A stretch of 64,000 nucleotides of DNA from Rubrobacter tropicus (GTDB taxonomy: Bacteria; Actinomycetota; Rubrobacteria; Rubrobacterales; Rubrobacteraceae). The position numbers were made by a program, and so were the translations under genes. The stretch covers positions 2,666,001 to 2,730,000 of the forward strand of contig NZ_CP045119.1 of assembly GCF_011492945.1 (NCBI RefSeq), written 5' to 3'. Positions within the stretch are counted from its first letter, which is position 1. Each line of letters opens with the position of its first letter. Below, piece by piece: positions 26,522 through 34,201 of the stretch. The notes beneath the pieces were generated by a model, which had not been told where the DNA came from, ran no database searches, and was given only the letters and a program-made list of their open reading frames with translations.

Positions 26522-26639
26522 CTATCGCAAGAAGACCCGCGTCGTCTTGCTCCCGCTCCTCATCGCTTTCGTCTCTCCTCGTGGTCCGGGCTACGGGCGC
26601 CCCGACTTCGTCACTCGCTCCGGACCGCGACGATCGTGC

Positions 26640-27101
26640 CTAGCCCCGGGCGTCTGAGATATCTCTGACGGCGGCCGTCTGGAGGTGCCCCAGCCAGGCC
26701 ACCAGCGACCCGTCGAGGGCGGCCTGCATCGCCCCAGCGTCCGCCTCGATAGGCTCCCCGCTCCAGGACTCGGCGGTCTCCACGCGGGTGCCGCCCTCGA
26801 CGGGCGTGAACGTCCATTTGTGGATGCCCACGATGCCGTGCGCGGGACCGCCCCAGAGCGTGCGGCGCTCGGGCTCGACCTCGTAGACCGTCGATTCGAT
26901 GTCCAGGCCGCTGGTGTGCCACGAGAAGGTCGAGCCGGGGGCGAAGGGACCGTCTAGGCGCGCGGCCGTTATGTCCGGCTGCCAGGTCGGCCAGGCGTCC
27001 ACGTCGGTGTGCAGCCGCCACAGCACCTCGACGGGGGCCTCTATCACGACGCCGTGGCGCGAGACCACCGGCGCCTGCGTGTCGATGTCGTTCGGGATCA
27101 C
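26640..27101 (-). CDS. SRPBCC (START/Bet v1-like) family protein
   Basis: This 153-residue protein has the polyketide-cyclase/SRPBCC fold pattern: IEAPVEVLWRLHTDVDAWPTWQPDI at the start (residues 18-42), FSWHTSGLDIESTVYEVEP in the middle and a C-terminal helix LDGSLVAWLGHLQTA. Such proteins bind small hydrophobic molecules. GTG 27101 follows GAGGAGAGGGG by about 8 nt and begins the conserved part. Longer in-frame starts add low-complexity residues. A TetR-type operator copy lies about 215 nt upstream, so it is probably in the local TetR regulon. Confidence 0.85.
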   Translation of the reverse strand: MIPNDIDTQAPVVSRHGVVIEAPVEVLWRLHTDVDAWPTWQPDITAARLDGPFAPGSTFSWHTSGLDIESTVYEVEPERRTLWGGPAHGIVGIHKWTFTPVEGGTRVETAESWSGEPIEADAGAMQAALDGSLVAWLGHLQTAAVRDISDARG

Positions 27102-27275
27102 GTTATTCCCCTCTCCTCGTACTGGTCGTGTCTGATACGCTTGTCTTGCTGCTCGGTTTCGAGACCGAAGCGGCCGCTTGCGTTGCTCCGGAGCCCCGCC
27201 GGCAGCCCGCGTCCCATCCACGCGGGCCGCCGCGACGCCCGCGAGCCCGCCGGTCTCGACCGTACCCTTAGCCAT
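27098..27275 (-). other. Possible small frameshifted ORF
   Basis: ATG 27275 follows GGGGAGGGGTACGGAG and reads MAKGTVETGGLAGVAAARV. In a second frame the segment LRSNASGRFGLETEQQDKR ends at a TGA that overlaps the GTG of the SRPBCC gene (GTGA). A single-base shift near 27200 would join the two into a protein of about 58 residues. The composition of the second half looks coding. I do not recognise a family. It could be non-coding leader. Confidence 0.25.
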
Positions 27276-27317
27276 CTCCGTACCCCTCCCCGTCGTCGCA
27301 CTCAACGTCTCTTCTCC

Positions 27318-27328
27318 TAACTAAGTTA
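27318..27328. promoter_or_regulatory. TetR-type operator copy 3
   Basis: TAACTAAGTTA is a perfect palindrome matching two other copies around the TetR gene at 29298. On the minus strand it follows TTGACC (27335-27340) by 6 nt, the same layout as in the TetR promoter. It lies upstream of the SRPBCC gene. Confidence 0.7.
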
Positions 27329-27336
27329 TGTGGTGG

Positions 27337-27621
27337 TCAAAGGACCGGCGTGTGCCGGCGCGTCTTCTCCGGTGGCTCAGGCCCGTTCGTTTCGTCGGCT
27401 CGGGTATTGCGGCGGAGCCGGCGGTAGAGGCGACGGATGCGGGCCTGCTGCCACATCCACAGCCCGGTGAGGACGACGGCGGGGACGACGGCGGCCTGCA
27501 TGAGCAGGACGAACGTCTCGCTCTCTCGCGCCGGGGTGTAGACGAAGACGCCTATCAGCCAGCCGGCCAAAAGGTGCGTCCACCGCAGCGCGGTCCGGGT
27601 CAGCTTGTTCGGGTTGCTCAT
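27337..27621 (-). CDS. Small two-TM membrane protein
   Basis: This 94-residue protein starts at ATG 27621, 9 nt behind GGAGG. It has two hydrophobic segments, WTHLLAGWLIGVFVYT (residues 14-29) and LMQAAVVPAVVLTGLWMW (about 39-56), followed by a basic cytoplasmic tail QQARIRRLYRRLRR. I do not recognise a function. It is the last gene of a three-gene operon with a quinone-oxidoreductase-like enzyme and a DUF6069-like membrane protein, under a TetR operator. A decayed second copy lies at 26348-26521. Confidence 0.75.
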   Translation of the reverse strand: MSNPNKLTRTALRWTHLLAGWLIGVFVYTPARESETFVLLMQAAVVPAVVLTGLWMWQQARIRRLYRRLRRNTRADETNGPEPPEKTRRHTPVL

Positions 27622-27649
27622 GGCTCTGACCTCCGGGTCCGGGCTTCGG

Positions 27650-28699
27650 CTACCGCGCGCTCTGCCGCGCTTCGGTCTCCGCGACGAGCACCACCTTGCC
27701 GCTCGCCTGGCCGGAGGCCAGGCACCCGAGCGCCTCGGCCGCCTTTTCGAGCGGCATCCGGGTGGTGGCGTGGGCCTCGATCTTGCCGCCTTCGAGCAGC
27801 GAGAGGACCGTTGCGAGGTCCTCCCGGAAGAACCTGGGCCAACGCTTCACGTAGTAGAACGTTGCCTTCCTGCCGTCCGGCGTGGCGTTCCAGCGGAGGA
27901 CGCGGGCGAAGATCGGGAGGTAGGGCTTGATCCAGTGCCCCGTGCTGCTGTCGAGCGTGGAGGCCGAGCCGTAGGTGACGAGCGTACCACCCCTGCGCAG
28001 CATCCGGTAGGAATCGACCAACCCCGGACCACCGACGTGGTCGAAGACGGCGTCCACGCCGTCCGGCGAGATCTCGCGCACCCGGGAAGGTACGTCGTTC
28101 CTGTAATCGACCGGCGTGGCGCCCAGAGCCCGCACGTAATCGTGCTTGCGGGCCGAAGCGGTCCCTATGACCTCGGCTCCGGCGAGCCGCGCGAGTTGCA
28201 CGAGCAGCGTCCCCACGCCGCCCGAGGCCCCGTGCACGAGCACGGTCTGCCCCGGCCTCACCTTCGCCGCCCGGTGGAGCATCTGCCAGGCCGTTACCCC
28301 GTTGGTGACGGCCGCGACCGCGTCGGCGGGGTCGAGGCCCGCGGGGACGGGCGTCACGTCGTCCGCGTCGAGAACGACGCGGTCGGCCCACGCCCCCGTC
28401 TCCGTCAGGGCGGCGATTCGGGTGCCGACCATGTTCTGATCGACGCCCTCGCCGATTTCTTCCACCTCACCCACCAGGTCGTAGCCGGGGACGAAGGGGA
28501 ATTTCGGCTGGCTGAAGTAGCGGCCCTTGAGCATCTGCACCTCGGAGAAGGCGACCCCCGCCGCCTCGACCCGGACGATCACCTGTCCGGGTTCGGGAGA
28601 GGGAAGTTCCCGCCGGTGCGTCTCCAGCACCTCCGGCCCGCCCTCGCGCGGCATCACTATCTCGGTCCTCGTGGTCGTCGTGGTCTCTGTGGTCTTCAT
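27650..28699 (-). CDS. Quinone-oxidoreductase-like medium-chain dehydrogenase
   Basis: This 349-residue NAD(P)H-dependent enzyme belongs to the zeta-crystallin/quinone oxidoreductase branch of medium-chain reductases. A GroES-like domain occupies residues 20-130 with RVEAAGVAFSEVQMLKGRY, and the Rossmann loop is HGASGGVGTLLVQLA near residue 160. Typical zinc ligands are absent. The N-terminus carries a run of threonines (TTETTTTTRTE). It is encoded between a DUF6069-like membrane protein and a small two-TM protein and is probably derepressed by a ligand of the adjacent TetR, possibly an electrophile or quinone. Confidence 0.88.
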   Translation of the reverse strand: MKTTETTTTTRTEIVMPREGGPEVLETHRRELPSPEPGQVIVRVEAAGVAFSEVQMLKGRYFSQPKFPFVPGYDLVGEVEEIGEGVDQNMVGTRIAALTETGAWADRVVLDADDVTPVPAGLDPADAVAAVTNGVTAWQMLHRAAKVRPGQTVLVHGASGGVGTLLVQLARLAGAEVIGTASARKHDYVRALGATPVDYRNDVPSRVREISPDGVDAVFDHVGGPGLVDSYRMLRRGGTLVTYGSASTLDSSTGHWIKPYLPIFARVLRWNATPDGRKATFYYVKRWPRFFREDLATVLSLLEGGKIEAHATTRMPLEKAAEALGCLASGQASGKVVLVAETEARQSAR

Positions 28700-28731
28700 G
28701 ATCTCTCCTCTAGATTGCGTTGTTTGTTTGT

Positions 28732-29211
28732 CTACTTGACCGCCGTCTGCGCCAGGAGCTCCCCGGCGTCGTCCGGGACGGGCTCCGGGATAATTTGCGG
28801 TCGCAGGGCGAGCAGCGCGGGCACCGCGACGGCGACGGCGACGGTGTTGAGAGTGGCGCCGACGGCGAAGGCGGTGAAGGTGCCGCCGGAGATCAGGCCC
28901 AAGACGGGTATAGCCATAAACGCCACGTAGAACCCCGCAGCCGGCGCGAGGAACTTCACGAGCGCCCGTGGGTCGTATTTTCTGTAGGACATGTAGAAGC
29001 CTAAAGTGTTGCCCAGCACCGCAGGGACGGTCGCCATCAGCACCTTCACGAAGCCGAACTGGGAGACCTCCCCCGGCGCCCCGAAAGCCGGCGGGGCCAC
29101 GCCCGCGATCAGCGTGTTGACGGCGAAAGCTATCGCCGACAACAGCAGGCCCACCCCGACCACGGCGGCCGGCCGGATCCCACCCTCCCGACTAAACACG
29201 ATACGGTTCAT
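28732..29211 (-). CDS. DUF6069-like four-TM membrane protein
   Basis: This 159-residue protein has four predicted membrane segments: AAVVGVGLLLSAIAFAVNTL, VLMATVPAVLGNTLGFYM, FYVAFMAIPVLGLISGG and AVGATLNTVAVAVAVPALLAL. The layout resembles DUF6069 family proteins, which lack an assigned function. The start at ATG 29211 follows GAGGAGAGGAG. It is the first gene of the TetR-controlled operon, whose operator lies at 29257-29269 inside its promoter. Confidence 0.75.
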   Translation of the reverse strand: MNRIVFSREGGIRPAAVVGVGLLLSAIAFAVNTLIAGVAPPAFGAPGEVSQFGFVKVLMATVPAVLGNTLGFYMSYRKYDPRALVKFLAPAAGFYVAFMAIPVLGLISGGTFTAFAVGATLNTVAVAVAVPALLALRPQIIPEPVPDDAGELLAQTAVK

Positions 29212-29256
29212 CTCTATCTCCTCTCCTCAACCTGTCTTCTAACGTTGTCTTTGTAT

Positions 29257-29269
29257 TTAACTTAGTTAA
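29257..29269. promoter_or_regulatory. TetR-type operator copy 1
   Basis: TTAACTTAGTTAA is a perfect palindrome around a central T. It lies between the TetR gene and the DUF6069-like gene, downstream of a TTGCCC -35-like box, so a bound repressor would block the operon promoter. Confidence 0.75.
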
Positions 29270-29297
29270 GTAGTGGGCAAAAAGGGGGCTCCTCTCT

Positions 29298-29903
29298 CTA
29301 TGCGGCGAGCCACGCGGTTACGAGGTCGCGGGCGGCCTGGTCCGTCAATTTCTCGGCCTCTTCGTTGCCGCCCCGGAGCCGGCCGGCCATAGCGAGTGCC
29401 ACGAGGCCGTGGAAGGCGCCCCACGCCAGCGTCACTTTCGTCCAGACGTCGTTCGTCTCCTTTCCGTTCTCGACGAGTATCTCCTCCAATACTTCGGCCA
29501 TGGTTCCGGCTATCTTCTCTCCTTCCTTCTGCAACTCCATCACGGGGAACGAGACCCCCCCGAGGCCGTACATGACCTGGTAGAGGTCGGGGGAATCGAA
29601 AGCGAAGCGGCACCAGGCGCGGGCCATGGCAAGCAGGGCCTCTTCCGGGTCGTTCGAGGAGTTCCGGGCCTTCTCGATGGCCCGAAGCTGACCGGCGTAG
29701 CCCTCTCGCACGAGCTCGAGGAGCAGGTCCTCTTTGGAGTCGAAGTACTCGTAGATCACGGGCGGGCTGTACTCGACGCGCGCGGCGATCTTGCGGATCG
29801 TCACCGACCGCCAACCCTCCGCGGAGGCGATCTCGCGCGCCGCGGCCAATATCCCGCTCCTCAATGTCTCCCTCTGCCTCTGCCTGCGCTCCTTGATGCC
29901 CAT
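29298..29903 (-). CDS. TetR/AcrR family repressor
   Basis: This 201-residue regulator has the TetR helix-turn-helix at residues 15-60 (AAREIASAEGWRSVTIRKIA and YSPPVIYEYFDSKEDLL). The C-terminal ligand domain contains TLAWGAFHGLVALAMAGR, the WHG-type signature. ATG 29903 follows GAGGGG. Its own promoter carries the palindrome TAACTTAGTTA, so it is autoregulated. Two further operator copies mark the DUF6069/oxidoreductase/two-TM operon and the SRPBCC gene as targets. The ligand is unknown. Confidence 0.92.
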   Translation of the reverse strand: MGIKERRQRQRETLRSGILAAAREIASAEGWRSVTIRKIAARVEYSPPVIYEYFDSKEDLLLELVREGYAGQLRAIEKARNSSNDPEEALLAMARAWCRFAFDSPDLYQVMYGLGGVSFPVMELQKEGEKIAGTMAEVLEEILVENGKETNDVWTKVTLAWGAFHGLVALAMAGRLRGGNEEAEKLTDQAARDLVTAWLAA

Positions 29904-29932
29904 AATCCCCTCGTCTCTGATCTATGATCGCG

Positions 29933-29961
29933 ATAATAACTTAGTTAAGTGGGTGTGTCAA
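29933..29961 (-). promoter_or_regulatory. TetR promoter with built-in operator copy 2
   Basis: TTGACA (29956-29961), a 17-nt spacer and TATTAT (29933-29938) form a near-consensus promoter. The operator TAACTTAGTTA (29937-29947) fills the downstream half of the spacer and overlaps the -10 box, so repressor binding would exclude RNA polymerase. The transcript start would be about 25 nt before the ATG. Confidence 0.8.
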
Positions 29962-30059
29962 TAGAGTATTTCGAGGGAATCTGGTTCGCCATTGGAGGGA
30001 CCGTAATTCTGGTCTCGTCGTCAGAGCATTAGCCAGAGAGGTTGTGGGACCCATGAGCG

Positions 30060-30097
30060 GGGTTGTCGGCTTTCGGCAAGGGCTGATCGCTGATGGC
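30060..30097. repeat. Family-B repeat fragment
   Basis: TGTCGGCTTTCGGCAAGGGCTGATCGCTGATGG shares its order of units with the element at 45475 (ATCAGCTTTCAGCAAGGGC ... GCTGATGGCTGACGG). It lies just downstream of the histidine kinase stop. Confidence 0.4.
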
Positions 30098-30122
30098 GCG
30101 TTGCGGCGGCGCGGTGTAGTCG

Positions 30123-32027
30123 TCAGGAGTTTGCGGGCATCTGGAAGATCACGCGCGTTCCCTCGCCGGGGGCGCTCTCGACCACGAGGGTCCCGCCGAG
30201 GGCGGCGGCCCGCTCTCTCATGGAGGTTTGGCCCAGCCCTCCCCTGATCGTGCCCGGGTCGAAGCCCTCGCCGTCGTCGGTCACCTTGGCCCGGATCCCG
30301 TCCCCTTCGGCTTCCAGATAGACGCACACGCGGCCGGCTTCCGAGTGCCTGCGGGCGTTGTTTACGGCCTCCTTCAGGATGCGCAGGAGCTCCGCGCCCA
30401 CGGCGTCGGGCAACGTGTCGGGGAAGCCCCTATCCACCGAAAGCTCTGTCTCCAGTTTGGGAGACATCCGGCGGGTGGCGGCCAGAACCTCTTCCACGGC
30501 TTCGCCGAAAGGGCGCCCCTGGGCCTCCGCCGGATGAAGGTCGTAGACGGCCTCGCGCAGCCCCCGCGCAGACCGCAGCAGCGCTTCGGCGGCTTTCCCC
30601 AGGCGTCCGTCCGCCTTCCCCAATCGGTCGCCGGCCCCGGGGTTCTCGGAGATGACCTCGACGAGCTGCACCTCGGTCAGGGCGTAGGTGATGTCCTGCA
30701 GGGCGCCGTCGTGGAGGTCGCGCGCCATACGCCGCCTCTCGGCCTCCCTGACGTCGTGCAGGGCCTGATCCGCCCGCTCCCGCTCGATGGAGGCGGCGAG
30801 CACGTTCGCGACGGACCGCAGGAAGTGCACGTCGTCTTCAGTGAAGGTTTTAGATTCTCCGTGGTGGACGCCGAGGACGCCGAAGGGCCCCCGTCGACCG
30901 CGGATGATGGTGCTCATCCCGCTCACCACGCCGTGCTCCAAGAGGAGCGGCGGCCCGGAGAAGCGTCGCTCAGAACTCAGGTCCTCGACGACGACCGGCT
31001 TGTCGGAGAGCAGCGTGTAGCCGGCCTGCGAATAGCGGTCCGAGCTTACCGTGGCCCGCCCGACGAGGCCCTCGTCCCAGCCAACCCCAGCGCGTAGCAG
31101 CAGTTCGTCGCCCTCAGGCAGCAGCTCGAGAACCTTGCAGTACCTGACGCCGAGGGTCTGTGCGACCCGGGCGACCGCCTCTTCCATGAGCGACGATACG
31201 TCCGCGGACAGGGCGCGCCGACCGAGGTCCGCGACCGACCGTTGCTGGCGGACCCTTACCCTGAGCTCCCCCTCTACTCGTCTCTGCTCGGTGACGTCAC
31301 GAGCGGCGGCGTGTATCAGGCCCTCCCCGACATCCGGGACGGCGTTCCACGAGAGCCGCACCGCGGAACCGTCTTTTCTCACCCAGCGGTTCTCGAAGTC
31401 GAAAGTCGGCCTGCCGTCGGCCAGGCTCGCGAGCACCGCGAGGGTCCGCGCGCGGTCGTCCGGGTGGACCAGATCGAGGAACGGCTTGGCGAGGAGCTCC
31501 TTTTCGGTGTAGCCGAAAGCCTCCTCGAAGGCGGGGTTCACGCGCCTGAAGAAGCCGTCGAGTCCGGCGACGCAGATCGGCTCCGGCGAAAGCACGAAGA
31601 AGCGGTCACGCTCCTCTTCGGCGGCCTTGCGCTCGGTGAGGTCGCGCGCGATGGTGGAGAGGTACTCGGTCTGGCCGTCCTCTCCCTTGTGGGCGATGAT
31701 GACCTGTGAGACCGGTATCTCGCGACCCTCGCGGGAGAGCAGGGCCGTCTCGCCCTCCCAGGCGCCGTCGCGCATGGCGGTCGGAATACCCTCCCGGAAG
31801 ACCAGGGCTTGAGCCCATCCCGGATGGTAGCCGGAAACGTGTACCCCCGAGAGCTCCTCGCGCTCGCCGATGCCGAGCATTCGCCGTCCGGCCGGGTTGA
31901 TCGAGAGCGTGTTCCCGCGGGCGTCGGCGGTGCCGACGAAGTCCGTGGTCGCGTCGAGAATCTCGGCATAACGGTTCATAATTCGTTTACCGGATCCGAA
32001 GGTCTCAAAAAGCCTGCCCCCGGACAC
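30123..32027 (-). CDS. PAS-PAS-GAF sensor histidine kinase, NarL/DesK type
   Basis: This 634-residue cytoplasmic sensor has a PAS domain at about residues 20-130 (EILDATTDFVGTADARG), a second PAS at 135-260 (FVLSPEPICVAGLDGFFRR), a GAF domain at 270-415, a HisKA_3 dimerisation domain with the phosphoacceptor in RRRMARDLHDGALQDI near residue 430, and an HATPase_c domain with EAVNNARRHSEAG and DDGEGFD near 550-600. GTG 32027 lies 5 nt after AAGGAG. GTG 32042 and ATG 31979 are alternatives. No response-regulator gene adjoins it, so its partner is elsewhere. There are no membrane segments, so the signal is probably intracellular. Confidence 0.9.
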   Translation of the reverse strand: MSGGRLFETFGSGKRIMNRYAEILDATTDFVGTADARGNTLSINPAGRRMLGIGEREELSGVHVSGYHPGWAQALVFREGIPTAMRDGAWEGETALLSREGREIPVSQVIIAHKGEDGQTEYLSTIARDLTERKAAEEERDRFFVLSPEPICVAGLDGFFRRVNPAFEEAFGYTEKELLAKPFLDLVHPDDRARTLAVLASLADGRPTFDFENRWVRKDGSAVRLSWNAVPDVGEGLIHAAARDVTEQRRVEGELRVRVRQQRSVADLGRRALSADVSSLMEEAVARVAQTLGVRYCKVLELLPEGDELLLRAGVGWDEGLVGRATVSSDRYSQAGYTLLSDKPVVVEDLSSERRFSGPPLLLEHGVVSGMSTIIRGRRGPFGVLGVHHGESKTFTEDDVHFLRSVANVLAASIERERADQALHDVREAERRRMARDLHDGALQDITYALTEVQLVEVISENPGAGDRLGKADGRLGKAAEALLRSARGLREAVYDLHPAEAQGRPFGEAVEEVLAATRRMSPKLETELSVDRGFPDTLPDAVGAELLRILKEAVNNARRHSEAGRVCVYLEAEGDGIRAKVTDDGEGFDPGTIRGGLGQTSMRERAAALGGTLVVESAPGEGTRVIFQMPANS

Positions 32028-32383
32028 CTCCTCTCCTTGCACCTACCACGCCCTCCTGCGCCCTGCGACGGGGCACGTGTACGATCCGATCTTCACCAAC
32101 GGTATCCCCGCGGCCAACCTGTCAGGCATTGTACTATGCTTGTCCCTCCCGGGTATTGCCCAAGGTGAAGGCTCGCCTTGCGAATTTCGTGTCCGCACGC
32201 CGGATACATCTCTCTTGCTCTCGCCACGATCCACCGTAGCCAGCACTTTGATCCTACGGTTCTTCGAGTTACGGTTTCACGCCTGCGGGGCAATACCGGA
32301 TCGATATTCACGCTACCCGTTGTGAGTACGATCGCAGACTCGGACCTTCAAAGAATCCGTGCGATCTGTAGGGCGGGAACAAC
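32028..32383. other. Gap without recognisable gene
   Basis: This stretch separates the divergent kinase and DUF4396 remnant. Short open frames on both strands match nothing I recognise. TACAAT at about 32131 on the minus strand could be a kinase -10 box, without a clear -35. I see no repeat-family arms here. Confidence 0.4.
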
Positions 32384-32866
32384 TTGTCTTACCACGCGGG
32401 AAATGAAGGGTACTCGGTATCGTGGGTCGACCTGATCGTCGAGTACACGGCCGGGTTCGCCTTTGGCCTCTTCATCTTCCAGTCGCTCTTCATGAAGGAC
32501 ATGGCCGGAGGCTCCTACCTCGGGGCCGTCAAGAACTCCTTCATGCCCGAGTGGCTCTCGATGAACATGATGGCGGCCGGGATGTTCCCGGTGATGATCT
32601 TCCTGATGATGGGCCGCGACATGCGGGCCATGGAGCCCACCGAACCCCTCTTCTGGGCCGTGATGGCCTTGGGCGTGATCGTCGGCTTTTTTGTCGCGTA
32701 CCCGGTCAACGTCTGGATGGTCTCCAGGAACCTCAAGCACGGGTTGATGCATGTACCCCCTGCCGGGGAGATCACCCACCACGTCGAGCCATCTCCCAAC
32801 GGAGCAATGCCGTCTCGGCACGCAACGATGATCCGTGCCGGCACCGACGGACACGAAGGAGCGTGA
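32384..32866 (+). pseudogene. 5'-truncated DUF4396 membrane protein
   Basis: The open frame gives 160 residues starting at a TTG with YHAGNEGYSVSWVDLIVEYT. This corresponds to the C-terminal DUF4396 domain; the N-terminal membrane part usually present before the YNVSWVDL-like block is missing and not found in any frame upstream. Segments FAFGLFIFQSLFM, MMAAGMFPVMIFLM and AVMALGVIVGFFVAYPVNVW are hydrophobic. It ends 2 nt before the start of a broken multicopper oxidase. It could still be translated, but it is shorter than the family, so I call it a remnant. Confidence 0.55.
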
Positions 32867-32868
32867 TT

Positions 32869-33389
32869 ATGGTGCAAGAACATCTCACAGGGACGGGGCG
32901 AGAGCACGCCGGTATTCACCACGAGATGAAGCCGAACGTAACGCGCCCCCAACTCGTCGTGGTCACGGTCCTGACCGTGTTGGCGCTGGTCCTCAGCGTT
33001 GCGATCCCGGCCCAGTTCGTCAACCTCTCTTTGAGCGCCGAGGACGTGGGCGGCGCCATCATGCCCCCGGCATGGTAATGGCCCGCGACACTCCCGGAGC
33101 CGCCATGCGCGAGATGGCCGCCGTGGACCCGGACGAGGTCTCCTACACGGCCCCCGCCGACGCCCGCGGCGACCAGACTCTGGAGCCCAGGACCGGGGGC
33201 GCAACGAAGGTCTTCGACCTCACGGTTTCCGTGATCGACTGGAACATCCTGCCCGGCGAGCAGGTCCAGGCCTACGCTTTCAACCGCCAGGTGCCCGGGC
33301 CGCGCATCCGGGTGACCGAGGGAGACCGCGTACGTGTCAACGTGAAGCGAGCCCGGGACCGTAGTCAGCACCCTTCGAGGAGCACATAG
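32869..33389 (+). pseudogene. Multicopper oxidase remnant, frameshifted and 3'-truncated
   Basis: ATG 32869 follows AAGGAG and encodes a membrane-anchored N-terminus PQLVVVTVLTVLALVLSVAI. The frame stops at TAA 33078 after MPPAW. One added G near 33069 restores MPPGMVMARDTPGAAMREMA, and the frame continues through VFDLTVSVIDWNILPGEQVQ and FNRQVPGPRIRVTEGDRVRV, the first cupredoxin domain of a nitrite-reductase/laccase-like oxidase. The match ends at about 33350 and the copper-binding HWHG region is absent. The protein cannot be functional. Confidence 0.75.
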
Positions 33390-33445
33390 TTCATGCCGGG
33401 CGTCGTGGGCGTCCCACTCGTCTTTTGACTTCTTTGCAAACCGCT

Positions 33446-34201
33446 CTAATCCCTGCTCAACCGTTGCATGGCTTTGAGGCTGATCTCGACGTTCTCCATC
33501 GCATCCCTCGGGTTGTCCTGCTCCGCCACGAACCACTCGACGTCGACCTCGTCGGCCGTTTTGACGAGATCAGGCCACGGCATGGTGCCTTCGCCGACGG
33601 GGAGATCAGAGCGGGTGTCGTCCGGGGCCATGTCTTTGAGGTGGACGAGGGAGACGCGGTCGCCCACGTCGCGCAGGACGGCCTCGGGGTCCGAGCCGCC
33701 GTACTTGATCCAGTACAGGTCGAGCTCGAAGTGGACGAGGTCCGGGTCGGTCTCCCGCACGAGGAGCTCCCACATCGTGGTCCCGCCGAGGCGGGCGAAC
33801 TCGAAGTCGTGGTTGTGATAGGAGAAGGTCAAGCCTTCCGCGCGGCAAAGCTCGCCCCAGCGGTTGAAGTCTTCGGCGAGGCGGGAGACCGAATCCGCGT
33901 CGGGGCGGCGTTCGGGCGGGGCCATCGGGACTGTGGCGTGGGAGGAGCCGATGGCGTGCATGTCGGCCACAACGGAGGCGGGGTCCGAGTCCCAGGCGTC
34001 GATCGGGACGTGGGCGCCCGAGGCGCGGAGGCCGAGGTCGTCCATCACGCGGCGCAGCTCCCGCGGCGTGAGGCCGCCGAAGCCTGCCGGCTCGACGGCG
34101 CTGTAGCCGATATCGGCCAGCCGGCGCAGGGTGCCTGGCATGTCCCGGGCCGTGTGCTCGCGGACCGTGTAGAGCTGGAGCGATATCTGGTCTCTCCTCA
34201 T
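33446..34201 (-). CDS. Sugar phosphate isomerase/epimerase (TIM barrel)
   Basis: This 251-residue protein belongs to the AP-endonuclease-2/xylose-isomerase-like TIM-barrel family. Blocks seen are [16 protein letters not shown] at the start, [17 protein letters not shown] near residue 130 (metal-ligand region) and [13 protein letters not shown] near residue 165, then VHLKDM near residue 195 and VAEQDNP near residue 225, which supply the remaining metal ligands. Its ATG overlaps the Gfo/Idh stop by 4 nt, so the two are coupled. Relatives next to Gfo/Idh dehydrogenases act as isomerases, epimerases or lyases on 3-keto sugars; that role is inferred here. Confidence 0.87.
   Translation of the reverse strand: MRRDQISLQLYTVREHTARDMPGTLRRLADIGYSAVEPAGFGGLTPRELRRVMDDLGLRASGAHVPIDAWDSDPASVVADMHAIGSSHATVPMAPPERRPDADSVSRLAEDFNRWGELCRAEGLTFSYHNHDFEFARLGGTTMWELLVRETDPDLVHFELDLYWIKYGGSDPEAVLRDVGDRVSLVHLKDMAPDDTRSDLPVGEGTMPWPDLVKTADEVDVEWFVAEQDNPRDAMENVEISLKAMQRLSRD

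Noticed and set aside
30228-31709. Plus-strand open frames opposite the histidine kinase
   Set aside because: The minus-strand frame carries PAS, GAF, HisKA_3 and HATPase motifs; the plus-strand frames carry none.
22190-33389. Programmed frameshifting in the broken oxidoreductase genes
   Set aside because: The slippage-type heptamers and downstream structures expected for programmed events are not evident, and each gene would need several events close together.
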